From contig LUCM01001936.1 in NCBI GenBank assembly GCA_008360955.1, positions 330,425 to 394,424 of the forward strand: a stretch of DNA of 64,000 bases. The letters run 5' to 3'. The notes beneath the pieces were generated by a model. It saw only the letters and a program-made list of their open reading frames with translations, made no database searches and was not told where the DNA came from. The position numbers were made by a program, and so were the translations under genes. The stretch's first letter is position 1. Each line of letters begins with the position of its first letter. Positions 39,560 to 51,639 of the stretch are shown here, one piece after another. The stretch comes from Fasciolopsis buskii. Lineage: Eukaryota > Platyhelminthes > Trematoda > Plagiorchiida > Fasciolidae.

Positions 39560-40214
39560 CCGAACTCTCACGTCCTTCTCTCCTCGTGTTGGGGATCCAT
39601 GAATACTCTATCGGCTTGATACCACCTGGTTTCAAAAACCGAAATGTAGGATTTACTTAGGGGACCGTACCACGAGCCTCTGAACAATCGATCTAACCCG
39701 AGAGACATTAGATCGATCGGAGGGTCACGTTACACCCTGGAGGCTGGTGACTGAATGCTCATTTCGTACGCCCTTCGGACAAGGCTAAACATCTTGGGTG
39801 CTCAGTATACTACTTCTCTCACGAAACCGATGACCAGTCGTATGGTTCGTAAGCCGCCCGTGGTTGGTTTGGACTTAGGGTTTTGCCTTCTTCCTTTGGG
39901 TGACTACCAAAAATCAGTCAACCCAACGCCTTCATCCTCAAGCTATTGTGAAAACACCCCCTCCGCGTAAAGGTGGTGCGTAAGTTGTCCGTAGCTGACG
40001 CTGTCACAGATATTTAGAAGTATTTCGAGAGGGTGAGTAGCCAGATCGAGGCCTGAGACATCGTCCTCTAATCATGCTAGGGCAGTTGGAAACAACTCAA
40101 TGCTTAGACATGTTTGAATCATTTTTCTATATGCACAATAAAGAGCTGAACAGGAACGGGGACACGAAAGAGCAGTTCTGCGCTCTATTCGGCCGTACTA
40201 AGGTTGACTGTTAG
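39560..40214 (+). pseudogene. Frame-broken coding relic, probably of a transposable element
   Basis: The block is richer in G+C than its flanks. In one frame AVTDI, stop, KYFERVSSQIEA, stop, DIVL can be read at about 39996-40071. The sense then continues in another frame (40056-40214, 52 codons to TAG) as PLIMLGQLETTQCLDMFESF and NGDTKEQFCALFGRTK. Two runs of protein-like sequence in different frames, with stops between them, are what a decayed coding sequence looks like. A 71-codon frame at 39755-39970 lies upstream. I cannot name the family (gag-like is a guess). No terminal repeats are seen, so the ends are approximate. Confidence 0.3.
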
Positions 40215-41870
40215 TCCTAATCAGATCTGACGATAGAAACCCATATGATATAGGCAGTAGAGGATAATGCCTTTGCTTATGTTTACGTGAAGTCGCCCTT
40301 CTTCTGGTGCAGCACACCAATCAAATCCCATTTCTTATTTGTTTTGATAGGGTTTGTTTTATTTTTCGGAGCTATAGTATGACATGTGGCCAATCGCCGC
40401 ATTAGATTGTCATCCTGAAATCCTTTGTAATACTTTTCTTCGGGAGATTCCTTTTAGTGATGTTTATTTTGTAGGCATCGTGCGCGGATTTCGGCTGTTA
40501 TCTTTTTGAAGTAGAATGGACCCTTGAATGACACAGATTTAACTTTCAGCCATTTTGTTGATTGTTGATCCGGATATCTTCTCCAGTAAACGTCGTGTGT
40601 AATAACGCAAACAACGCAATTACTTATTTCAATCCTACTCTTTCCTTTTAGATTTTTGTTATCATTTTCCAGACAGAAACACGTGGTATGACATCGGATG
40701 ATGTGATTTGTATTAGCTTGCTCTGGAATAACTAGTTACAGTTCTCCAACGAGCACTCTCATCCAGATCTGCATAAGTGCATCACGCCAAATAAATGTTT
40801 AGTAAATGTAAATATTGTGGAAGCATTGCACTGGATGTGACTTTATTCCCGTAGATACTACTGATGTTTCGTTGGGATATAACTCATATGAGAGTTTCAC
40901 GGCTTATCGGAATCCAGCTTGTTTACATTGAAAGTGTTATTACAACTCGGTCGTTTGAAAACATAAAATTTCAGGCTGTTGACTTTTTCACGTGAATAAG
41001 AAAGTTTTCTTGATCTCAAGTGGTTGTGTTCATAAGAAACTATTTTAGACACCTTAATTCTATGATCGGCGAAGTTATCTTTTTAATTATTTGCGTAATC
41101 GCACATACTTTTGTGTTCCGGTTCGCTGGTGATACCTTGATATCATTCGTCTCACCGAGCATATCTTCTGTTGTGAATTTATTCTTGGTGCAGCGCATTG
41201 CAAAAAAGAAAACAATGCAATATCAATTACGTTTCTACTAATTTAAAGCTCATTTTATTTTACTCTTTAAAATTTCTTATTAGTATCCACTGCATTGCTA
41301 GTAAACCTTCGTTATTGATAGTTCTTGTGACGTGATATTTTACCAAGTTTGAGTTTAACGTAACACTCGGCTGGAATATGAAGTAGCAACTGGAGTTTCC
41401 GGCGAATATTTTTTCTTAAGACTCGAAACACGTCCTCACTCATTGTCCACTCAAACTGAGAAACAAGCCTACTGTAAAGCAGATAAGCAGGAAGTATTTC
41501 GAAACTGTTAGAGGGTTCAGAGGTAATGCCTTTGAAGGCAGATGTCACAACCCCGTTTTCTACTTATTAATGTTAGAATATGGTGGGAAGGTTTTCTTAG
41601 TAGCCAGAGGTTAGAAGTGAGGTACTGAGCCCTAGGGTTCATTTTTCTGGCAAGACAGTTTAATTAATTAGGGTAAGTGAGGCATTTTTACACATGTCCA
41701 CAGGACGACCGCCTTGTTGTGCGTTGTTGTCCAAGGCAGTTAGTGGTTGGAAAAGGAATCGAGTTGGTCACTGGATGAAATGGGTGAAAAAAACAAGAAA
41801 CTCCTAACCAGTGGATTGGCTGGTGCAGGCACAGTTACATTAGCGCCTTGGGGTCCACGAGATCCTACCA
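40215..41870. other. 1.7 kb with nothing recognised
   Basis: No supportable gene. A + frame at 41020-41241 is hydrophobic but unsupported. Confidence 0.5.
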
Positions 41871-41920
41871 AAGGAGGATTGGAGGATTGGAAGATTGGAG
41901 ACAGTGAGGATTGGAGACAT
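41871..41920. repeat. Imperfect short tandem repeat, unit GGAGGATT(GG)
   Basis: Five to six imperfect copies of a roughly 8-10 bp unit around GGAGGATTGG, GGAAGATTGG and GAGGATTGG. Probably slippage-derived; it lies inside fortuitous open frames. Confidence 0.8.
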
Positions 41921-42443
41921 TGAATCATTTGGCTCAATGATGCAGTCAGTGGTATTCTAGCATTCGAATATTTTTGGGTCATATGGTTCACCAAACTGTT
42001 AACTCGCAATCGGTCTTTTACTATTTACCGTTCCCTTTTTCTCTTTTTGAGTAAGCGGTGCTGTGAGGTAGCAACCATAACCAGAGCACATCTGTAGGAC
42101 CCTAATAGTTTTGTAAAATGAGTTGAACTGGATCGGCATCATTAGTAACCTCTGTGATTGCGGTTGGTCACTAATCTGTCTATCGTTTAAGCCCTGCGAC
42201 GATATTTTCAAAAAACATTCGCATCTTTTCTCATCCCCATTTTTATACCGCTCATGTTTGATTTCTTTCTTTATCACCCTGAAAGAATTGTGAAAATATT
42301 TCGTCTCGCACGATGCATTCCTGATGATTCTTAATAATAAACTAAGATCTGTCGTTACTCCTTTAGGTGCCCAAAACTGTTTCTCTATTTGCCTGTTTCA
42401 GGCGTGCAATAATTCGGTGCCGAAATTTACAACTAACATTTTA

Positions 42444-42848
42444 CTACGAATTCTGGTTTTCAGCCCTAGGGACCATGTACTCATCAATGAATACAAGATT
42501 TCCAGTTGGATTGATGACCCTTACTATACTGTTATCGAATTGAAATATTGACATATAGTTTGGCAAATAAGCTGGACCAAAAATGTCTGCCATGTGGCAA
42601 TCCAAGAGCATTCTGTTTTTTCGTCTTTTTCTGTTATCTCCTATTTTCTTCATTTGTAAAACGACAGTATACATCATTTTCGGGCAGAACATCGCTGTAG
42701 ACAGATACCGGCCAAGCAGGATCACTGTTTTTTCCGTCGAATACTTATAAATTTCTTCCTCCCGGTCCGTTACGTCTTTTAGAACCTGCAGCTTGCCACT
42801 TCGTTTATTAATTTCACCAGTCACATCATAGTGATCAGGAACTTGTAC
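42444..42848 (-). CDS. Candidate coding segment on - strand, unknown protein
   Basis: After an acceptor-like TTTTTATTCTGTGTACAAG on the - strand, about 134 codons are open to a TAG at 42444. The translation includes PDHYDVTGEINKRSGKLQVL, DVTDREEEIYKYSTEK and a basic patch NRKRRKNR. A usable donor (AGTATA|GTAAGG) lies near the 3' end, so an internal exon ending earlier is possible. Composition is more protein-like than that of most long frames here, but I recognise no domain, and frames of this length are expected once or twice by chance. It abuts the oppositely oriented candidate at 42853-43035. Confidence 0.17.
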   Translation of the reverse strand, partial: VQVPDHYDVTGEINKRSGKLQVLKDVTDREEEIYKYSTEKTVILLGRYLSTAMFCPKMMYTVVLQMKKIGDNRKRRKNRMLLDCHMADIFGPAYLPNYMSIFQFDNSIVRVINPTGNLVFIDEYMVPRAENQNS

Positions 42849-42852
42849 ACAG

Positions 42853-43035
42853 AATAAAAACTATGCTAGAACTTCCATGAACTGCTTCGAAGATGGGAAT
42901 ATTCTCAACCTCACAGTTAAGGCCCAACCGGTTACAACGCCAACTCAAGATTTAAGAGCGCTAGAAGGCAAACCGAGGATAGATGCAACCATGTTGCCGT
43001 TTTTACTCACGCCAGCTAATGCACCGTTTGCCACG
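42853..43035 (+). CDS. Candidate 5' coding exon of the SLC6 transporter
   Basis: An open frame runs to ACG|GTAAGA, leaving in phase 0, which is exactly the phase in which transporter exon A begins (52344). An in-frame ATG at 42877 gives 53 codons: MNCFEDGNILNL, then KAQPVTTPTQDLRALEGKPR, then TPANAPFAT, a Pro/Thr/Ala-rich soluble stretch suited to a cytoplasmic N-terminus. The acceptor at 42852 (ACTTGTACACAG) is weak, so it could be a first exon with its own 5' untranslated part. Joining it to exon A gives about 77 residues before the conserved RGSWGGK, within the range seen in the family. Unproven; the intron would be 9.3 kb. Confidence 0.25.
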
Positions 43036-45770
43036 GTAAGATCCGTCTATTTTGATTTCCTAATTTGAAAATTCACGGCAAACGAAAAGCAGATCACAAA
43101 ATGTGTACGGCGAGAAGACGACCATTTACCTCCTTTGTCTTCTAACTTAAATCATTTTTGGTGATGTATAAATCGTTCCTGGCAAGGAACCGTATCTCAT
43201 AATTAACCCATTTGACTGTAATGTCATACTGTTTGACGTGCATTTTTTTCCTTTGCTATAAACCAACGTGAAAACGAGATCTTACTGTGTTTAACTTCTA
43301 CTTTCAGGTCCTCTAGTTTCCGTCATAGTTTTTATTTCGCTCTTAGTGGAATCGTGGGTGACCAATTTGAGTAAGAGCCTGTCACCGAAAGGGTCAAACA
43401 TTACTTTGATGATAGACGGCAGGTCACTGCTGTCCGGCTCGTTACCACGCCTGACCTAGTGTGACTTTATGTGGTTCTATGCCACACAAGTTTCAGGGTC
43501 GTGGTTGTTGGTTCTCCCCATGTAGTGGGCCTTAGTGATTATGGGTCATACCTATTCCACTTCACCCATGCTTCAAGCGTATCATAAAAAATAAGACCAG
43601 CTGTAGGATCTATACGAGCATACACTGCTGGATTCCAGTAAACTAAACAAAATGTCCATTAAAACTTCACTTGTTCTGGGATGACAGTCGCAGACGAACG
43701 GAGGTTAACGGTCCGAATCGCTTTCCAGTGGAGCACAGTTACGAAAATCAAAATATTTTGATTGTATATATTTAGATCTACTCGAAACTGGCTAAATAAA
43801 GTTTTATCTTCGTAATTACTTTTTCTCAGTTCACTTTCTAATGCTTTGTCAGGATATCAAGGTAATCTATCCTGTGGGTATGCATAAACAGGAGTATCAG
43901 AATGTCCGTGACCTTTGTTATCAAGAGAGTTATCTCTCGGGATGTACAAATAGCACACATCTAGAGAGGAAAACGTGACAGTCTGTCTCAAATTGAAATG
44001 GTAGAAACTAACTGAATCAGTGAGTTGATGGGAATCCGTTATGGTACAGGCCAAAAATTAGTCTTTAATATCCATATCATTCATTACCTAAGGCTAAATA
44101 TCAATTGTTATAGACGGATAGCAAACATTTTGTGAGAAAAAAAACAACTATTCAGGATCAAGCCGAATTGAACATGCTTCTGTAAACCGTGATATTGTCC
44201 CTGTTACCACGCGACAGGCAGCTGGCAATAGAATTTAGTCCTCATCTTCCAGTGTAGGGGACAGCCGTCAGATCATCAGACTTTATGAACCTTAATGTTT
44301 CCCAGTTGAAGCTTTGTCAAATGCATCGCAGCAATCGAGATCACCGTTTTGTGAAAGCTTCACGTGCAGTAGATGTTGGAGGTTGGTTGCCCATGAAACC
44401 CATGCAAAACTGTGACTCTGGTTCTTAAACAAATCGAAATTTTTGCGGAATATTCTTGTCATGAGTAGAGCAGAAGAGTTTACCAAATGAGTGTTATTCT
44501 GTATTTTTAAAACGACTAGTGAATGTTTTATATTTGGGATCCCAGATGATGTGGAACATGTGAACGCAAAACAAAATGCATGCGTGCTGAATTTTCCCAC
44601 AGTTTCAAGGTTACGTGGATTTTATTTTGATGGCAAATCTTTTCCGATGATGAGCGTAATGTATGCTGACAGTTGCAAAGTAAAGAAAGATTTCGCTTAA
44701 ATTATTTATAGCGGAAACAAAAATCGCAATTTCAATCTTCCTGGATGATGTCGGTTTTATGAATCATTTCCAATAAAAAGCAGGGATTGGGGGGAAATGT
44801 GTAATATTTTTTAGGAAGACTACTTTTTTTAACGACTTCAGGAGTTGCTTTGGAAAAGTGATTATCGAACAGAACAGTGCATCGCGTAATGTCTTACTTT
44901 GTTCCATTTACCACAACATTTGGGGACTAAAACAAAACCAATCGTTATTGTGTCAGAACTATTCGAAAATGTCATTCAACTAATTCATTGAAGACTCCTT
45001 TGCTTGCACTTGACATGTGATCAATCTTAAGTGGACACTGACCCTTCATGCGTTACCCCGCAATCCGCAAGCATATGTACTCTTGCGACGTTTCGTAAAA
45101 CATGCTTAGCATGCTTTACTTCTGACATGACGCTACATGGTATAGACTTACTGGCTTTCGCAAGAAACATTAATTACTCTTTTCTTATTGATAGCAATCG
45201 TCTTGGGTCAAGGTGAGTTCTTTAGTGAAACTTTTACCATTTTCCTCCTTTGGTCGAGACCATAGAATTGGGACTTTATTTTACCCCTATAAATAACCCT
45301 ACCTTCTGATCACAAATGACCACCAAAATCGACATCATAAAAATCGGCAAATGCGCAATTTTACCTACCAGATTCGAAGCCGTTCAGATTTCCAGAGTAT
45401 ACACTTTTCAAGGCATAGAGGTTCACAAATCACTTTCTAAAAAGTTCAACTAAACTGTCACTTCGTTTTCCGTTTTATATCTTCCTGAATACTACGGACA
45501 CGTTTGTTGACAATGTTACTACTGTACTGCGAACAGAAATCATTTGATGCAAGTTTCATACGCTTTGTGGGTAGTTGGAAGCGCGTTCTTCCAGTTCTGC
45601 TTCAGTTATTTCTCGTTTTTTATTTTAGCAAAGCAGTGGCCATCGAAACGGTGTCTTTGCGACTAATGCCAGTCACTGCGGTGTTCACTTTTTTCATGCA
45701 TACAAATGTGGAAAGTTGTTGAGATTGTTCGGCAGAGTACTATTCATTCTTTTTCTTTTCATTCTTTTTA
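43036..45770. other. 2.7 kb without confident gene
   Basis: Overlapping opposite-strand frames at 44292-44700 are unsupported. A somewhat GC-richer stretch around 43380-43560 may be repeat-derived. If the 42853 exon belongs to the transporter, this is intron. Confidence 0.45.
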
Positions 45771-45939
45771 TATTTTACTTCCTTTAATAATGAAACAACA
45801 ATGTACGTCAATTTTCGGGAAGGGGGCCGCGGCCAGCGGAGGGTTGCCAAGTGGGGAAGTTGACCGGCGGTGGGAGGATTCGAACCCGCGACCTTTACGT
45901 CCAAAGGCCACGACCCCGTCCGTTTGGCCACCGCCGGCC
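45771..45939 (-). mobile_element. tRNA-derived SINE, copy 1 (intact pol III boxes)
   Basis: Read on the - strand the element starts with a tRNA-like head: A box TGGCCAAACGG (45930-45920) and B box GGGTTCGAATCC (45887-45876), closed by a GC-rich acceptor-like stem (CCGGCGGTGG pairing with CCACCGCCGG, 45864-45873 with 45928-45937). A unique body follows, containing CCCCACTTGGCAACCCTC and GACGTACATTG, and it ends in an A-rich tail that on the + strand is the pyrimidine tract before 45790. A second copy at 59169-59327 matches head, body and tail, which confirms a dispersed family. The anticodon arm is distorted, so I do not assign a parental tRNA. The purine-rich run just outside the head (45940-45974) could be the flank of the insertion site. 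Confidence 0.82.
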
Positions 45940-47175
45940 AAAGATAAAAGATAAAAAGAATAAAAAAGAAAAGCCATTCTTAATGATCGGCTGTCAGAAC
46001 TGTTGTACTCTTCTGATAGGAATCGGAGCTATCATTACTTATCTGTAAACCCACATTTCTTGCTATCAGCAGTCAGCCTACAAAGTAGACGTTATCCTTT
46101 GAATGCAGACTTAAGCAATTTCCTATAGTCTTTGTATATATTCCCTATTACGAATCTAAAGTTAGTTTTTAACTTCCTATATATGTATATCTTACAGTAC
46201 GGTTAAGTGAATTATAGTTGTTCACCACTGCCGCATGAATCAGTGACCAATTTGAATCCATTGCCGAATGCCCATATGGTCGCATTTCGCTTCACCGTAG
46301 CTCAGACTACAGTATGAACTTAACAAATTGCTAGAGGAAGACTAGAGATAGGAAATGCACAGTAAATTTAGATGATAAAGTAAGTATGCTCCTATTAGCT
46401 ACGGTCTGACGAATACAGGTTGAAATATTTATTTTTATCAAGTTAAACATGCACAAGGTCTGAACTAGGAAAGTAAATCAGAAGTAAAGTAATCGCTCCA
46501 TGATTATGCGGATGTTTAACATCGCTGGACTCACCACATGGGATTTTGCCACCGTTGTTGACTTCAATCGAGCATAAAAAACCAGACGTTGTTGTTGCTT
46601 ATTTCTCATAGTACAGCTGCTGAACGGCGTGTTTTCTATCTGAAGTAAAAGAAATAGCCTCTTGAAGATAGACCAAAACATAGCTAAAAAGGTTTTCTTC
46701 ACAAAGGAATGATTTTCGTTTCAAAAAACTCGTACCGTTTTTCTCCATCACCAAGTAGATCTTTTGGTAAGTCCACAGGTACTCACACTCGTATTTCTCG
46801 CTGGCTAGTGAGAGATCTCTTGCTGAACTGGGATATAATATTCTAGGGATAGACTAGATTGAAGCAATATAACATGCGAAATATAAGACAAGTTAGCCTT
46901 TAGGTTCTGACCTCTGCTCTTCCGACATATGATATGATCATATATTCTAGAAATTTTTTGCTCTCCTTGTTTCGTTTGGAGAAAGTTCGTTCATTCCCTT
47001 GGCACCGCCTGCGGTAATATAAATTCTAAATTGGTCGACGTTTTTACAATTCTGTTTTAATGAATTTGCCTACCAGACAGTGCATCTCGTCTCTTCCGTT
47101 GAACCCGAATTGCCGAATGGGTTTCAATTGTGTTGAGATCAGAGCTGGTTTCGGGTTATCAGACTACCTTGGTCC
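45940..47175. other. 1.2 kb with nothing recognised beyond an A-rich flank
   Basis: The first 35 bases are an AAAGAT/AAAAAG purine run abutting the SINE head. The remainder has no supportable feature. Confidence 0.5.
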
Positions 47176-47412
47176 TCACAACATGGCCACCAGCTGTCGG
47201 TTAACTGAGAGCGATGCTTGATCAAGCTGTTGCGATGAGAGTATTATGCCATTAGTGGAAGACGATAATGCTGTGGTATTTTGGTGTGAGGCGCCTGCTT
47301 GTAAATCATTTTCACTTAGCCCACTGTCTGGAGAAGCAATCTGAATCATTGGTGAATTCCTCACTAGTCCCATGATCAGGAAAACACCTTTTTCAAGTTT
47401 TGCTACCAACTT
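47176..47412 (-). CDS. Candidate terminal exon on - strand, Ser/Gln/Asn-rich C-terminus
   Basis: A - strand acceptor TATTTAGCTCTAG leads into 78 open codons ending in TGA at 47176-47178. The translation contains KLEKGVFLIMGLVRNSPMIQ, then a polar low-complexity tail (GLSENDLQAGASHQNTTALS; SSQQLDQASLSVNRQ). ATTAAA, a common poly(A)-signal variant, occurs about 110 bases further along the - strand. Polar tails like this are common at the C-termini of regulatory proteins, but I recognise no family and the 5' exons are not identified. Chance remains a realistic explanation. Confidence 0.2.
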   Translation of the reverse strand, partial: KLVAKLEKGVFLIMGLVRNSPMIQIASPDSGLSENDLQAGASHQNTTALSSSTNGIILSSQQLDQASLSVNRQLVAML

Positions 47413-50400
47413 CTAGAGCTAAATATTACCCCTGACAAAATTAATGTTTGGATAAATTGCCCATGTTAAGCGTAGTCTCTGTCTATACTGTTTGGGAAAT
47501 TCATCAGTCATGACCAAGGGAGAATGGACGCATGACATCGTCCACCCTATTATCCGTCATCATCTCTGTTTTCTGCTAACTGTGACTATCTACTTCAGTT
47601 TCCAGTCAGAAAGAGATAGAGAGTTGATTGTTTCCAGTTCAGAGGTCAGGCTTTTTATACCTCTTCTCCTTGTCGGTGTTTTTCTATCGCACTTGGGATG
47701 ATTTTCACGCTGCCCGCTCTAATCAGCTCCCTAGCAACTTTGCCATCTATGATCCAACTATGTAGGCACACGAAATCCTTCTAGCACTAGCAACAATAAA
47801 TGCAGCAGAATTCGGGACTTGGGAGACTCAAAGTTTGTGTCAAACTGTGATGTCCCCGACACTAAGCAGCTCAGTGAGTTTTCCGCGGCACGCGATTGGC
47901 TGTCCACCGTGGCGGTTTCATCGGTATTACGCGCATTCATAATACACGCGGCAGGAAGACGTTCCGCGTGATTGTCGTAGACTTCGGGCGCATTCTACAA
48001 AGCATGCTGAATTGCAAATTTGTAGAAGAGTGAGTTGGAGTCATCGTTAACTTAGAGTGATAATAAGGCGGGTGCAAACAGAATGCTCACCAAAAGCTGT
48101 AACTGTACTGTAAATGTGGCCCTAAGGACTTCGGTGAATGAGACTATATTGTTCGGGAACCATGTTCTTGAGAAAACAGTCCCAAAATGCAGGCCCGTAA
48201 AAAGAATCAGCGACCACTCGTATGTCTTGCAATACAGCAAACACATGCTGTTAGTGCAATTATTGATGTTCTGGCAGTCGATAAAGCTTTAATGTCTGAT
48301 TTCAGCAGCGGGGATTAGGGGAAATCACAACCATCTTCTAAAATAACGTTTTACTATGCAAATAAAAACTGCGCATTTTCGGCGAGACTTACGTTAACCT
48401 GACAATCAGACAGTTGCTGCGACTCATACACAAAAATTTTTGAACGCCAAAAAGTCCGTCAATTAGCAGGGGGATTTTTTTCTCATGCTAGAGTTCGACA
48501 GTTAGAGTAATCAGTTCAAGAAAAGCTATAAACGAAGAGGTTTTCCACCATTATATGACTGAACTCGAATTAAATGAATCGAAATGGTTGAGAATCTTAT
48601 GTATTTACCCTTTAGCGATAGAGGTTTGGTTCAATGCCGATTAGGGAGTTAGAATGTGTCACCTGCCCGAGCTGCCTTTCTGTGAGTGGAAATCCGTTCT
48701 GCAAGTGAAAAGCTAGTCGTTAATTAATATTTTGTACAAAACGCCTGATTATCAGAAAGTTTGCTATTGAATCTGTGCACAGCACCAGGTGAGAAGCTGT
48801 CCATATCAGTTGTGAAGACGGCAGCAAAATTAGTAACATCAGCGTAGCTACCTATCCCAGTCATGTAGCGCAGGTTTCAATGGAACACGTCTTTGATTGC
48901 ATTTCACATTGCCCCGTAGGCGGAGACCACAAACGGGGCACGTCTGTCTTCGTAATTTCAACTGATGTAAATGGACCTATGATGGACACAAAGCCCACTG
49001 TCATATGGGAGGCAATCAAACGAGTCATCCTTGGCCCAGGTCACGGACATCTGTGAATCAAAAGCCTAAAAGAGTGCTTTTTAGTTAGCCGTTTCCAGTT
49101 TTCGGAAACAATACCCCTAACAAGTTACTGTTAAGATGTATCTTTCTATGCAAATGAGAGGTAAACTAGAAAAGAAAGTGGCTAGCTTTCTTAGACCTCG
49201 AATGATGACTTAGCATGTTTGGAACTAGTTCCATTAGGATAAACTGTTTCCGCTAGTACTTGATAATGTTCCGATTGCAAACAGGGTTGATGAAAGTGCA
49301 ATGCAACTTCATCTGGACTGCTGGATGATTCATTGAAGACACGTTAAACCTCTGATTTACACAAATCTCAGAAAGTCAGCTTGGCGACAAAAAGTAAACA
49401 TAAATACCCTCCGCTACGAAATTTCCAGGCCCACTTCCCTTAGTATCTTTACATCAGAGTGGATCACAGTGGCCATTTTGAGAAGTATTAGGATGATCGG
49501 GTAAAAAATTCAAATGCTAACTTATTTTTGTTTAGAGTTTACCAGAATGAAATCATGAGGAAAAATTGGAAATAATTCCACGATAAAAATATCTTGTTCT
49601 CTCCAGGTTTTCATGCAGGCGAATTCAGTTAACAGCCAGTGCGTGACTGGTGCAATCTATATCAGGGGCATATGCATGACGTAAGTAATGCAAGATTCGT
49701 CAAAGAATCGTTGTTGATAAATAGTAAATTGGTTTTCGGTTTGGCCTTTTATTCCCCCGGGAATCCATGAACGTTTTGAACTCAAAGGAATAAACTGATT
49801 ACTTTAGCCTAGATGATCTCTTACACCTTTAAACCCAAGTTGAAAGACAGTAACGGTCTATTGGTTGGACGTAAACTGTGAACTTCATCATCACCGTATT
49901 TAGAAGTGGCCTACGGTGGAACAGTTTATATTTTTAGCAGCGACCCTGATAAAAGGCTAGATGTGAAAGCATTCCCAACTGTAATTTAAACACAATTTGC
50001 CAAACGAATTTAAGCCGTATATTCGCCTGTTAAGTGAAATTTTTGAAGTTCGTAAACAAGATACAAATTAACATGATCAATTAAATCTTCCTCTCTCGCC
50101 GGAAGAAACCTTCAGATATTGGTGATACTTATCTCAGTGACCCATCCAAAGGTACGCGCGTATTTATCGAAAGTTTGATGACAGAATTGACCTAGATTTA
50201 CTGTATTAATGTCTGCGAAGCCGTTATAGGACAAGAAGAGGAGACGAGTTGGTCTATTCTGAAAATAGATAAATGTGGTTCGTTACTTTTTCCTCTAATT
50301 CAGTGAGCTACATATATCAGCTTAGGAAGCTATTTATTATCTTATTTTATATCAGATGCCCCTATGCAGATCGTTTTATTTTAGTACAGTAATGAAGTCA

Positions 50401-50484
50401 GTAGGTCATTACTGGTTCCTACCTCAGATCTACATGTGTGGGAAACCATTTTTAGCCCCGTTGATCAAAAAGTGTATGAGCTTG
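47413..50484. other. 3.1 kb without confident gene
   Basis: An open + frame around 48790-49056 reads fairly smoothly (STDVNGPMMDTKPTVIWE) but has no start, domain or good splice bounds. Nothing else is noted. Confidence 0.45.
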
Positions 50485-50505
50485 TTTTTTTTTTTGGGGG
50501 GGGGG
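50485..50505. repeat. T11-G10 homopolymer junction
   Basis: Eleven T residues run directly into ten G residues. Long poly-G is unusual in this AT-rich background and is error-prone in sequencing, so the exact lengths are unreliable. Confidence 0.9.
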
Positions 50506-50564
50506 ATAAGAAGCCAAACCGAAACGGAATTGGCAAAGCGTCAACAAAGATCATTTGCGTAATC

Positions 50565-50855
50565 TTATACTTTACGTCCAATATAGGTGTCTGCATTTTG
50601 TAGTACATTCCGCAGTCTGAGAGCCAAACTTCGTCGCTCTGAAGCCTTGCGCATTAGTTGAAAGGTTTTGCACAACGGTTTGGGAACCATTAGACCGGTC
50701 AGCTGGATTATTACTTTTCCTCTAGGTACAACACATGCAGCTTCAGCTAAATTGACTGGCTCAGTATTCTCTGGGTTAATTCCTGTTCCAGCGGACAAAT
50801 CAAAAACAACTTTGCGGTTAGGATGGACACAAACTTGAAGCTTAGAAACCAACAT
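50565..50855 (-). CDS. Candidate coding segment on - strand, unknown protein
   Basis: An ATG at 50855-50853 on the - strand opens 96 codons. The translation reads smoothly: MLVSKLQVCVHPNRKVVFDL, then AEAACVVPRGKVIIQLTGL, then a basic helix (RKASERRSLALRLRNVLQ). A donor-like GGAC|GTAAAGT lies just before the stop. The balanced composition favours real or formerly real coding sequence, possibly transposon-derived, but there is no domain I can name and no upstream acceptor of quality. It lies antisense to the transporter gene. Confidence 0.22.
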   Translation of the reverse strand: MLVSKLQVCVHPNRKVVFDLSAGTGINPENTEPVNLAEAACVVPRGKVIIQLTGLMVPKPLCKTFQLMRKASERRSLALRLRNVLQNADTYIGRKV

Positions 50856-51639
50856 AGTTCATGTGTGCTTGCGGAAGCTTCGGTTGCTATAGAATGTGAC
50901 TATTGCTGTTAGGTGCCATAAAAACCTGTACTTATCTTTACATTTTGGGGGTTCCAAAGAGATCACGTAGGCTGGACGGAAACGAACTGGATTGATTAAA
51001 GTCAAGGTGCTGTCAGGTTACGCTGAGTAGCTCGTAACGTTGTGGGGGATGAAGTTTGGGTTTGGTGACTGTTAGTGCTTAAATGTCCGATAATCAACGT
51101 TTTGCTTGAATAGAAAAATTGGAAAGGATCATTTTACCATGCAGCAACAACACGTGAAAAATCAATTCTAGGCCACTTGAATCTCAGCGTCCTAAGTGTT
51201 TACGAACCGTTAAAAATCATGAACAACTAACACCGAAATAACGCGGATAATTGAGACTGGAGAAGAAAGAAACATGCATAGCCAAATAAGTAGACTGCAA
51301 CAAATGTTGAGTAGGCACAATCAAAGGCAAGTGATCGCTCCAATGCACAAATATGTCACCTGCAAGAATATATGATCCGTAATCTCATCCATGTCACCGA
51401 GGATCAAGATGGACCGTTTCATTGTGAATGACGCCAAAATTCAAGGAGTTTCCTAAAATCTGGTATTCTTCAGGTTATTCCACTAACAGACATAATGAAA
51501 TGGACGAGATATACAGTCTGATGAGGAGCAGGCAACTTAAACCAATTAGGGTGACGCGTAATGAAATCCTAAAGGCAAGCATGTGGATGTTTCATGCAAT
51601 TGTGTCTGGGCCACAGGTTCTTAAATATTCACATTCCAG
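50856..51639. other. 0.8 kb with nothing firm
   Basis: A + frame at 51428-51646 (72 codons, starting MTPKFKEFPKIWYSSGY) lies just before the next candidate but has no support of its own. Confidence 0.4.

Noticed and set aside
48790..49056. Open + frame including STDVNGPMMDTKPTVIWE
   Set aside because: No start codon near its beginning, no convincing acceptor/donor pair, no recognised domain; length is within chance expectation.
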